A stretch of 54,955 nucleotides of DNA, from NCBI GenBank assembly GCA_002717625.1, contig PBEF01000014.1, positions 1 through 54,955 on the forward strand, written 5' to 3'. The translations under genes and the position numbers were made by a program. The notes under the pieces were generated by a model. It had not been told where the DNA came from, searched no databases, and saw only the letters and a list, made by a program, of their open reading frames with translations. How positions within the stretch are numbered: position 1 is the stretch's first letter; every line of letters starts with the position of its first letter. The DNA comes from Fidelibacterota bacterium (GTDB lineage Bacteria > Fidelibacterota > Marinisomatia > SCGC-AAA003-L08 > D37C17). Positions 16,573 through 24,196 of the stretch are shown here, piece by piece.

Positions 16573-19500
16573 CTAACTGTACAACATCAAGTATATTAAT
16601 AGAGCCATCATTATTTAAATCAGATGCCCAAAATTGAGAATCAGTTGGGTCTTCTGTATATAAAGCAAAAGTAACTATCATAACAGCATCTAATACATTA
16701 AACTCTCCATCAGCATTAACATCTCCTTGAGCACCAATTAAAATAACAGATCCATTACCATAAGAAGGAATTTCATTGCCTATCGCATCAGATACAATAA
16801 CATTATTAAAGAATAACTCTATTTCATCTCCAAAAGAGGCTTCATTAGATACTTCAAATACAATTTCTGCTATCTGCAACATATCCTCTGGTGGGTAGGC
16901 ACAACCTTCAAGACTAAAAATAATACCTATAAATCCAGTATCATCAATAGCATTATAATCAGCTGAAAAACATGGATCCCAAGATTCTATTCCAATTGGA
17001 TATAAAGTATTTGGCATATTTGTTTCAATAATAAATTGAACGCCACCTACAAAATCACTAGAAGATAAATATAAAGGAATATTAACATTTCCACCTGGTA
17101 CAGCTTGTGAAGAACCTAAATCTAAATTTGCTGTAGGATTCCATGGTCCACCCCAGTCTCCCAATAAAAAATTCAATTCATTCTCAGCATTAGGGAAAAC
17201 CTGTATATCTTGAGATAAAGATTCATCTTCGACATAGGCAGTAACAACATAATATCCAGCTGGTAAGTCTATATAATAATAACCCTCTGCATCTGTCATT
17301 ACTTCAAAATTAAACATATCAGCATTAGATGGCATACTTTCAATATGCAGTGTTGCATATGAAACAAAATCAATAACATCACCATAAATATATTCTACTC
17401 TTCCATAAAGAGAACCAAAGCCAGGTTGATTATTTATAGGTTGGCAATTCTCAAATCCACCTGCAGCATTATAGTTAGGTTGACATAAGTTAGAATCTAT
17501 ACACTCTTCATAATTCAAGTCTTCGCAAACTTCATTATATTCATCAGATTCAACACAACCATATCCACCAGCAGGAGTAACAATCATCCAATCACATTCT
17601 TCACTTTCAATGCAATCTGCATAATTTAATTCAGAGCATTCAGTTTCCAATACTCCACATGCAACCCAAATATACTGACTATTAGTGTTTTCATTATGCT
17701 GCATCTGCAACTGATATGCACCAGTTATTAGACCTAATTCAACAATACTGAATGCATATGAATACGTACCAGCAACATAAAACTCATTATCAATTAATAC
17801 AATGACATCACCACACTCGGAAGTTAGGGTTAAAGAAACATTTCCTGATTGAGCTAGATCAAATTCTATTGAAGTAGAACCACTTGGAACTCCTGGATTT
17901 GGACAATCCCAAATACATTCATCCTGATTACCAAATTCATCAAAACATGTAACTAAAGACTGATAATCACAGCATCCATCTTCATTTAAACCTGCAGGAC
18001 CACACTCATCATCAAAAATATCAGCGCAATCAATAGCATCATTTTCTAAACATTCATAGCAAGATTCAACAAATCCATCAACCATCATCATAACATCATC
18101 ATCACAATCTGCTGTACAACTAGCAAACCCTGGATCAAAACTAAATATTGAAATTATCCAATCACATGCTTCATAAGGATTTTGTTCTGGATTAATATTT
18201 TCTATACCTTCACAATCCATCAGACATTCTGGAGGACTACCTTCATCATAATTAGTACATTCATCACTATCTAATTCAAATGGGCCTTCCCATCCAAAAT
18301 ATGTACATTCATAATATTCGCAATTATCAATGAATATTTCATGGCCAAATTCATACCAATCTCCATTTTCCCACTGGCATCCATCAAAATTATTATTTTC
18401 ACATTCACCTATAGGCTCATCACAATTTGTAGAACAACATGTAGTTGGATATAATAAACCATCACAACATGTAATCGCTGCACCACACGCTAAGTCTGGA
18501 TTACAATCATCTTCATTAGATTCATCGCATTCTATCATCCACTCTTCTATTTGATTTAAAATGTCTTGATTGCAATCATATGCACATCCTGTAGGAAATA
18601 CATCAAGTAACCAATCACAGAAATATACATCATCTTCATTTAAATCTTCAAATCCAGGACAATCAGTCATACATCCCCACTCTTCTCCATCATCATGACC
18701 TTCAACACAAGATCCTCCACCTGGCATATTATTACTTTGTTCCCACTCACAACCAATAGCAAAGCATTCTTCAGGATTATCTATATCCGAACAATAAATA
18801 TTCTCTTCATCTTCCCCATCATTATCACTATCTTCAGAACGATAGCACCCTTCTCCTTCATACCATTGACAGCCGTCAGTTATGAAACATTCATCTTCTG
18901 TTAATCCTTCACAATAATTTTCATTATCATCCCAATTATCTTCATTAGATTCATCACATTCTATCATCCACTCTTCTATTTGATTTAAAATATCTTGATT
19001 GCAATCATATGCACATCCTGTAGGAAATACATCAAGTAACCAATCGCAAAAATATCCATCATGTTCGTTTAAGTCTTCAAATCCAGAACAATCAGCCATA
19101 CATGCCCATTCTTCTCCATCATCATGGCCTTCAACACAAGATCCTCCACCTGGCATATTATTACTTTGTTCCCACTCACAACCAATAGCAGAGCATTCAT
19201 AAGGATTATCTATATCTGAACAATAAATATTCTCTTCATCTTCTCCATCATTATCACTATCTTCAGAACGATAACATCCTTCATCATCATACCATTGACA
19301 ACCTTCTGTTAACCAGCACTCATCTTCGCTTAGTCCTTCACAATAATTTTCACTATCATTCCAACCATCATTATTTTCATTATTTGGATCAACACATTCT
19401 TCACGTATAATAAGTTCATTTCCAACCTGTTCATATGAGACAATCCATTCACATCCCATATCATAACATTCTTCAGGATTATTTATTTCTAAGCAATTTC

Positions 19501-19576
19501 TATTGTTAGAATATATATGATTTTCTGATAAGAAAACGAAACTCAAAAGCAATAATGATACAAATATTTTTTTCAT
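16550..19576 (-). CDS. secreted Cys-rich repeat protein with cohesin-like and dockerin-like modules
   Basis: The protein is 1008 aa if started at the ATG at 19576, which has AAGGA upstream and begins a signal peptide (MKKIFVSLLLLSFVFLS). A longer frame to 19636 adds no plausible sequence. The N-terminal 700 residues are acidic and Cys-rich, with recurring elements of the form GCEW / GCQW and an internal 143-residue tandem duplication. Next comes a carboxypeptidase-regulatory-like beta domain (about 719-817, with TDAEGYYYIDLPAGYYVVTAYV). A cohesin-like beta domain follows (about 818-949, NVNIPLYLSSSDFVGGVQFIIE). The last 59 residues are dockerin-like (GDVNADGEFNVLDAV, SDLNNDGSINILDVV). Having both modules suggests a scaffold-like role. 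It is not a known enzyme. Confidence 0.75.
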   Translation of the reverse strand: MKKIFVSLLLLSFVFLSENHIYSNNRNCLEINNPEECYDMGCEWIVSYEQVGNELIIREECVDPNNENNDGWNDSENYCEGLSEDECWLTEGCQWYDDEGCYRSEDSDNDGEDEENIYCSDIDNPYECSAIGCEWEQSNNMPGGGSCVEGHDDGEEWACMADCSGFEDLNEHDGYFCDWLLDVFPTGCAYDCNQDILNQIEEWMIECDESNEDNWDDNENYCEGLTEDECFITDGCQWYEGEGCYRSEDSDNDGEDEENIYCSDIDNPEECFAIGCEWEQSNNMPGGGSCVEGHDDGEEWGCMTDCPGFEDLNEDDVYFCDWLLDVFPTGCAYDCNQDILNQIEEWMIECDESNEDDCNPDLACGAAITCCDGLLYPTTCCSTNCDEPIGECENNNFDGCQWENGDWYEFGHEIFIDNCEYYECTYFGWEGPFELDSDECTNYDEGSPPECLMDCEGIENINPEQNPYEACDWIISIFSFDPGFASCTADCDDDVMMMVDGFVESCYECLENDAIDCADIFDDECGPAGLNEDGCCDYQSLVTCFDEFGNQDECIWDCPNPGVPSGSTSIEFDLAQSGNVSLTLTSECGDVIVLIDNEFYVAGTYSYAFSIVELGLITGAYQLQMQHNENTNSQYIWVACGVLETECSELNYADCIESEECDWMIVTPAGGYGCVESDEYNEVCEDLNYEECIDSNLCQPNYNAAGGFENCQPINNQPGFGSLYGRVEYIYGDVIDFVSYATLHIESMPSNADMFNFEVMTDAEGYYYIDLPAGYYVVTAYVEDESLSQDIQVFPNAENELNFLLGDWGGPWNPTANLDLGSSQAVPGGNVNIPLYLSSSDFVGGVQFIIETNMPNTLYPIGIESWDPCFSADYNAIDDTGFIGIIFSLEGCAYPPEDMLQIAEIVFEVSNEASFGDEIELFFNNVIVSDAIGNEIPSYGNGSVILIGAQGDVNADGEFNVLDAVMIVTFALYTEDPTDSQFWASDLNNDGSINILDVVQLVNLILGD
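18507..19366 (-). repeat. 429-bp in-frame tandem duplication inside the Cys-rich gene
   Basis: Two adjacent near-identical copies, about 18507-18937 and 18938-19366, have a period of 429 bases (143 codons). I matched landmark words at 18511/18940 and 18902/19331, each 429 apart. Each copy encodes the pair of GCQW/GCEW elements, the DNDGEDEENIYC acidic stretch and the CDWLLDVFPTGCAYDC element. Differences are scattered and partly synonymous, so the duplication is fairly recent but not brand new. Confidence 0.9.
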
Positions 19577-19649
19577 AATGATTGTCCTTTTTAGTAGTAT
19601 AAAATGATTAGAAGAATTTATAATAAAAATAGGCAAATATCTAAGTTTT

Positions 19650-20852
19650 TTACATTCTGTTATGATTTAAATCATTGCCTGTAGGATATTGGAATATTTT
19701 AAGACCAAACTCTGAAGTTGAAGCAATTAAATGATCAAAAATATCTGATTGAATTTCTTCATATTCAATCCAATTTGTATTATTAGAAAAAACATATACC
19801 TCAATTGGTAAACCTTTTTCTGTTGGAGATAATTGACGCACAAGAAACGTCATATCTTTATGTATATTAATATTATTTTTTAGATATGCTTTAATATAAG
19901 CCCTATAAGTACCAATATTAGTTAAGGATCTGCCATTAATATGAGATTCAGAAATATTTTGAGAAGCATTATATTTACTAATATCTAAAATTTTATTATC
20001 AATATAATCTTTAATTAATGTCATAGATTTATAACTATCAAGCATTTGGTCATCACAAAATTTCACACTATTCATATCAATATATATTGACCTTTTAATC
20101 CTTCTACCGCCACTATCAGACATTCCTCTCCAATTCTTAAATGAAGAATCTATAAGTTTATGCGTTGGTATGATAGAAATTGTTTTATCCCAATTTTGAA
20201 TTTTAACAGTATGAAGAGCAATATCAATAACATCCCCATCTGCTCCAAACTGTGGAGCTTCAACCCAATCTCCAATTTTAAATAAATCATTTGAACTAAT
20301 CTGTATGCTTGATACAAAAGATAAAATAGTATCTTTAAATACAAGCATTAAAACTGCTGTTAATGCTCCAATCCCGCTAAGTAAATAAAATGGAGATTTA
20401 CCACTCAAAATAGAGATGATTAAAACAATACAAAATAAATTTATAAATAGTTTTAAAACTTGAAAATAACTCTTGATATTAACACTTGTAGAATATTTGC
20501 TCTGATTATAAATATCATTTAAAGCATTAAGTAAAGCATTAATACAGGAAACAAAAACAATAACTAAAAGTGATAGAATAATTCTATTAATAATCACATA
20601 TCCACCTATACTGTTATCCAATAAATTATAAATAACAATAAGTGGGACTGCATAAGATATACGATTTAGAAAGCCTCGTTGAATCAAAACATCATCAACT
20701 TTATTAGATGTTTTTTCAAATACCCTTAAAATCAATTTAACAATTCCATAACGAGTAATAGCATATGAGACTATACTTATAATACAAACAATCAAAATAA
20801 GAGCATATGTTTCTGATGTTAATTCTAGAATATAATGATTAAAATTTTCCAT
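19650..20852 (-). CDS. MscS-family mechanosensitive channel (YbdG/MscM-like)
   Basis: The 400-aa membrane protein has about five N-terminal spans, then the pore-lining helix and beta domain of the MscS family: FKDTILSFVSSIQISSNDLFKIGDWVEAPQFGADGDVIDIALHTVKIQNWDKTISIIPTHKL. The insertion VEAPQFGADGDV and the downstream NWRGMSDSGGRRIKRSI are typical of the YbdG branch, which gates under hypo-osmotic stress. The C-terminal cytoplasmic domain contains LSPTEKGLPIEVYVFSNNTNWIEYE. It lies 39 bases downstream of deoA on the same strand. No clear Shine-Dalgarno sequence precedes the ATG. Confidence 0.88.
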   Translation of the reverse strand: MENFNHYILELTSETYALILIVCIISIVSYAITRYGIVKLILRVFEKTSNKVDDVLIQRGFLNRISYAVPLIVIYNLLDNSIGGYVIINRIILSLLVIVFVSCINALLNALNDIYNQSKYSTSVNIKSYFQVLKLFINLFCIVLIISILSGKSPFYLLSGIGALTAVLMLVFKDTILSFVSSIQISSNDLFKIGDWVEAPQFGADGDVIDIALHTVKIQNWDKTISIIPTHKLIDSSFKNWRGMSDSGGRRIKRSIYIDMNSVKFCDDQMLDSYKSMTLIKDYIDNKILDISKYNASQNISESHINGRSLTNIGTYRAYIKAYLKNNINIHKDMTFLVRQLSPTEKGLPIEVYVFSNNTNWIEYEEIQSDIFDHLIASTSEFGLKIFQYPTGNDLNHNRM

Positions 20853-20891
20853 TTTACTAAATAATTTACAAATTCTCCCTTAGATAATATA

Positions 20892-22163
20892 TTAATTATA
20901 TATCAATTTATATAAGTTTGGCTTTTGATTAACAACATCAAAAGAATCCTTAAAAATTTCAATAGCATCATTTAAATATGATTGATTCATACAAAACATC
21001 TCACCTATTACATCGTTTTCTTCCACAAAAGATCCATGTTTTTTAAATAATCTAAATCCTGATTGACTGTCATGAATATTATTAATAACATTTTGATGCC
21101 CAGATAACGCTAATATTGAATTTCCCATTTCTTTTGTTTGGTTAAAATTCAAATAACCACTTTTTGCAACTTTAATTTCTTTAATATATTTTGGTTCATA
21201 TTTAATTTTACTTAAATCTCCTCCATGAGCAGATATCATCTTACATAAAACTTCATACGCTGAGCCATTATCAATTACATGATTTATTTTATCTTTTGAA
21301 TTATCTATACCTGCCATACTTAGTGATATTTCTCCAAGATAATAAATAACATCTAGAATATCATTAGGGCCATTACCTTTAAGGGTTTCCATGCTTTCTA
21401 TAACTTCACATAATTGACCAGAATAGTCACCTAGAGGCTGACTCATATCTGTAACTGCATATTTAACATCTAAGCCAAACTTTAAACCAATATCTGATAA
21501 ATGCTGACCTAAGGCTTTAGCTTCATTTACATCATCCATAAAAGCCCCATTCCCTGTTTTTACATCCAAAACCAAACCTTCTATTCCTTCAGATATTTTT
21601 TTACCCATAATACTGCCACAAATCAATGGAAATGATTTAATTGTAGATGTTTTATCCCTAAGATTATATATTTTTTTATCTGCAGGACAAATATCTTTAG
21701 TTTGCCCTATAATAGATATGCCCACATCTTTAACAATATGTTGAAAGCGATCTAATTCCAAATGACCATTATAACCATCAATTGACTCTAATTTATCTAG
21801 TGTTCCTCCAGTATGGCCTAAATATCTACCAACAATCATTGGAACATAGCAGCCACATGCAGCTAATATAGGACCTAAAATAAGTGAAATTTTATCTCCA
21901 ACGCCTCCCGTTGAATGTTTATCAATAACATAACCATCACAATCGTCAAAAAGAACTCTCTTACCTGAATTAATAATAGAATTTGTATAATTAACAGTTT
22001 CATCAAAATTCATACTGTTTTCACAAATAGCTTTTAGCCATTTAGCCATCATATCATCTTGAGTTTCACCTAAGGTATAGGAATTGACGATATAATCAAT
22101 TTCTTCTTTACTATGAGATTTATTAATTTTTTTTTCTTTAATTAATTCAGAAAATGTTTTCAT
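20892..22163 (-). CDS. deoA: thymidine / pyrimidine-nucleoside phosphorylase
   Basis: The 423-aa enzyme cleaves pyrimidine nucleosides with phosphate to free base and (deoxy)ribose-1-phosphate. The family signature KHSTGGVGDKISL (His83 to Asp90) is intact. GRYLGHTGGTLDKLESIDGYN and ADKKIYNLRDKTSTIKSFPLICGSIMGKKISEG follow, both with phosphate- and base-contacting residues. The length is close to the usual 430-440 aa. It sits 11 bases after cytidine deaminase, a common salvage pairing: cytidine to uridine, then uridine to uracil. Substrate preference (thymidine alone or all pyrimidine nucleosides) cannot be decided from sequence, so deoA versus pdp is uncertain. Confidence 0.92.
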   Translation of the reverse strand: MKTFSELIKEKKINKSHSKEEIDYIVNSYTLGETQDDMMAKWLKAICENSMNFDETVNYTNSIINSGKRVLFDDCDGYVIDKHSTGGVGDKISLILGPILAACGCYVPMIVGRYLGHTGGTLDKLESIDGYNGHLELDRFQHIVKDVGISIIGQTKDICPADKKIYNLRDKTSTIKSFPLICGSIMGKKISEGIEGLVLDVKTGNGAFMDDVNEAKALGQHLSDIGLKFGLDVKYAVTDMSQPLGDYSGQLCEVIESMETLKGNGPNDILDVIYYLGEISLSMAGIDNSKDKINHVIDNGSAYEVLCKMISAHGGDLSKIKYEPKYIKEIKVAKSGYLNFNQTKEMGNSILALSGHQNVINNIHDSQSGFRLFKKHGSFVEENDVIGEMFCMNQSYLNDAIEIFKDSFDVVNQKPNLYKLIYN

Positions 22164-22174
22164 AAACGTGATTC

Positions 22175-22549
22175 TTAACCAAAGGGATAAGGAAGTAAAT
22201 CTTTTATATAATGAGTTTCAAAATCTTTTGATTTATCTTGACATATATAGATTGGGATATCACCTAAATATTCATGTATAATTTGCCTACATGGGCCACA
22301 AGGTTTTGCTCCTAAAGGAGAAACTACTGCTATTGACTTAAAATTTGTTATGCCCTGAGATATAGCTGAATAAATTGCTACTCTCTCAGCGCACATTGTA
22401 CTAGGGTAAGCTGCTGATTCTATATTACATCCATGAATAATTTTATTATCATCTGTTAGAATAGCACAGCCTACAGAAAAATTACTATATTTAGATTGTG
22501 CTTTTTTTTGCGCTAGAAAAGCTTCTTCTAATAAATTAGATGGGTTCAT
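22175..22549 (-). CDS. cdd: cytidine deaminase
   Basis: The 124-aa enzyme hydrolyses cytidine/deoxycytidine to uridine/deoxyuridine. The zinc site is complete: Cys53-Ala-Glu55 in STMCAERVAIYSA, with Glu55 as proton shuttle, and Cys84-x2-Cys87 in KPCGPCRQIIHEY. The substrate-binding NIES motif is present in HGCNIESAAYPS. The length fits the homotetrameric class. It starts 7 bases after the stop of the Cys-rich lipoprotein gene and is followed by deoA, so the three are probably on one message. Confidence 0.93.
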   Translation of the reverse strand: MNPSNLLEEAFLAQKKAQSKYSNFSVGCAILTDDNKIIHGCNIESAAYPSTMCAERVAIYSAISQGITNFKSIAVVSPLGAKPCGPCRQIIHEYLGDIPIYICQDKSKDFETHYIKDLLPYPFG

Positions 22550-22556
22550 AAATTAT

Positions 22557-23486
22557 TTATTGACCAGAACAATAACTGAAATTTATAGATCCTAAATTAC
22601 CACCCGTAGGAGATGAAATAACAATTTCATCTAATTCAATCAATGAAGATGAATTTTCAAATTCTAAAATTGTTAAAGTGCCACAACCTTGAGTAATACT
22701 ATTCGCTTCAAATGAAAAACCTAATATTGTGGAAGAACTATTAGACACTGTAAATTCAGCATCTTCAGCTGCTCCACCCGATGCTGAAATTAAATCTGCT
22801 CCTACTACATCAAACTGAAAACCAGCTATTTCTGTATCTGAATTATAGAACACATAACCATCAACTAAAGATAATGTGTTATTTGGCAATTCACATCCAC
22901 TTGAAACATTTTCACCAGAGCAATTACAAGCTCCTTGAGGAAGTGGATTACAACCACACTCATAAATAGCACCTAAGCCGCCACAATTATCACATTCATC
23001 AATTACTGCTAGCCCACCACAGGCATTCCAACAATCAAGAGGCAACATACACTCATTATCACAATTATATCCAGGAAATCCTAATAGTCCATCACAAGTA
23101 CACTGATCATCCTCATTTGGAAGATCACCTTCACAATTACAAGCTCCTTCAGCTATACCTACAGTTCCATTACAATCTCCATTACAATCCTCTGTTGCAG
23201 TGCCACCACAAACACCTGCACAATCTAAAGGGATTTCAGCTCCACCGCACTGGCCGAGACAATTAGGTTCTAAATCACCGCAACAACCATCTGCGTTTAA
23301 TGTTTCATCACCACAACAACCATACTCATTAAAACCTGAACCATCACATCCACCACATTCATCAATTTCTGCATCACCATAACACTCACCAGCACAATCT
23401 TGATCATATGTTGGGCAAGTATCATTACCACCGCTATCACATCCTAAAATAAATAAACTTAATATTAATAAAAAGAATCTATTCAT
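22557..23486 (-). CDS. Cys-rich lipoprotein with cohesin-like C-terminal domain
   Basis: The 309-aa protein begins MNRFFLLILSLFILGCDSGG. The lipobox ILGC places lipidated Cys at residue 16, so it is probably an envelope lipoprotein. Residues about 22-195 are small Cys/Gly/Asp-rich repeats of the type DECGGCDGSG, DCAGVCGG, DCNGDCNG and DECDNCGG. The C-terminal 105 residues form a beta domain (YVFYNSDTEIAGFQFDVVGAD, STILGFSFEANSITQGCGTLTILEF, EIVISSPTGGNLGSINF) that resembles cohesin-like modules of exported marine-bacterial proteins. This resemblance is by eye. It is first in a unit with cdd and deoA, which does not suggest its function. Confidence 0.7.
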   Translation of the reverse strand: MNRFFLLILSLFILGCDSGGNDTCPTYDQDCAGECYGDAEIDECGGCDGSGFNEYGCCGDETLNADGCCGDLEPNCLGQCGGAEIPLDCAGVCGGTATEDCNGDCNGTVGIAEGACNCEGDLPNEDDQCTCDGLLGFPGYNCDNECMLPLDCWNACGGLAVIDECDNCGGLGAIYECGCNPLPQGACNCSGENVSSGCELPNNTLSLVDGYVFYNSDTEIAGFQFDVVGADLISASGGAAEDAEFTVSNSSSTILGFSFEANSITQGCGTLTILEFENSSSLIELDEIVISSPTGGNLGSINFSYCSGQ

Positions 23487-23558
23487 ATTACCTCTAATTA
23501 TATCTTGAATTTAAACAAACCAGCCTATAATAAGTTCCATTTAAAATTACAACTTAAT

Positions 23559-23828
23559 CTATTTGCTAGACCTTGCATAATTTAAGGCATTAGCAAATCT
23601 AGTAGTAACCCATGTAGTATTACCTTTATCATCACTCATATTTGATGTACATCCTTTATATGAATCTTTTGAATTTTTCAATACTAGCGTAGGATCATCT
23701 GCTGTTTTATCATCTTTAGAACTTTTATTTTTAAACCAATATACAATATGCTTAAACTCTTCTTCTGTAAGATTAAAAGAATTCATTACATCAATCTTAT
23801 TTTTAATTATATCATCTAAACTATTCAT
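23559..23828 (-). CDS. hypothetical protein, 89 aa
   Basis: This is an unrecognised small, soluble, charged protein (MNSLDDIIKNKIDVMNSFNL). The first 35 residues look helical (LTEEEFKHIVYWFKNKSS). The rest is Lys/Asp/Ser-rich with VTTRFANALNYARSSK at the end. There is one cysteine and no signal peptide. It lies between the tRNA-Arg terminator and the lipoprotein gene, 72 bases upstream of the latter on the same strand. It may be a real short gene, but coding support is only its open frame and gene-like composition. Confidence 0.5.
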   Translation of the reverse strand: MNSLDDIIKNKIDVMNSFNLTEEEFKHIVYWFKNKSSKDDKTADDPTLVLKNSKDSYKGCTSNMSDDKGNTTWVTTRFANALNYARSSK

Positions 23829-23850
23829 AAGCTTATTATTAAATGGTTTA

Positions 23851-23878
23851 AAAAACCCCTTAATAAAAAGGGGTTTAA
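23851..23878 (-). terminator. Rho-independent terminator after tRNA-Arg
   Basis: Read on the minus strand, AAACCCCTT and AAGGGGTTT pair (nine base pairs) around a 6-base loop, followed by a run of T (TTTTTT in all at the arm end). It lies 8 bases past the tRNA 3' end, so it most likely ends the tRNA transcript. It would also isolate the hypothetical gene at 23559-23828, which would need its own promoter. Confidence 0.85.
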
Positions 23879-23885
23879 AAAATTG

Positions 23886-23959
23886 TACCCTCGACAGGAT
23901 TCGAACCTGTGGCCTACGGATTAGAAATCCGTTGCTCTATCCGGCTGAGCTACGAGGGC
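23886..23959 (-). tRNA. tRNA-Arg (anticodon TCT)
   Basis: Read 5'-3' on the minus strand, the seven-pair acceptor stem GCCCTCG/CGAGGGT (one G-T pair), D-stem GCTC/GAGC and the anticodon arm ACGGA-TTTCTAA-TCCGT with anticodon TCT are all present. The T-arm contains GTTCGAATC. The length is 74 bases with an A discriminator; CCA is not encoded (the next bases are CAA). TCT decodes AGA, the dominant Arg codon expected in an AT-rich genome. Confidence 0.97.
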
Positions 23960-23974
23960 ATTACAACCTCCTAA

Positions 23975-24002
23975 TTTATGAAGGATAATAATTGCTATCC
24001 AA
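23975..24002 (-). promoter_or_regulatory. possible sigma70-type promoter for tRNA-Arg
   Basis: On the minus strand, TTGGAT (23997-24002) and CATAAA (23975-23980) are separated by 16 bases and end about 15 bases before the tRNA 5' end. The match to TTGACA/TATAAT is partial, and such words are frequent in AT-rich DNA. Position is the main support. Confidence 0.3.
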
Positions 24003-24078
24003 AGAGAAAATCTGACTTTTTTTATTAGATAATTATTACAATTAATACTATATTCAAAAATATTAAAAGGTTATAAAT

Positions 24079-24192
24079 ATGGAAGATGAACTAAAAAAGA
24101 TTACTGAACAATTAAATAAACAAAATAAAAAAATTGATAGAATATTAACGGGTTTAATTATTATTGGAATACTAATCATTATGTTCACTTAA
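24079..24192 (+). CDS. small single-pass membrane protein, 37 aa
   Basis: This short frame is easily missed. MEDELKKITEQLNKQNKKIDRIL forms a charged, coiled-coil-like helix, followed by one membrane segment (LTGLIIIGILIIMF) and a stop at 24190-24192. AAAAGG lies 8-9 bases before the ATG. The large secreted-protein gene begins 4 bases after the stop with TTG, so translation of that gene may be coupled to this one. This layout, a coiled-coil head plus anchor, is typical of small envelope proteins. The function is unknown. Confidence 0.55.
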   Translation: MEDELKKITEQLNKQNKKIDRILTGLIIIGILIIMFT

Positions 24193-24196
24193 ATTC

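Noticed and set aside
18330-19202. Plus-strand open frames within the Cys-rich gene
   Set aside because: They are shadows of the minus-strand gene; the repeats and Cys motifs are meaningful only in the minus frame.
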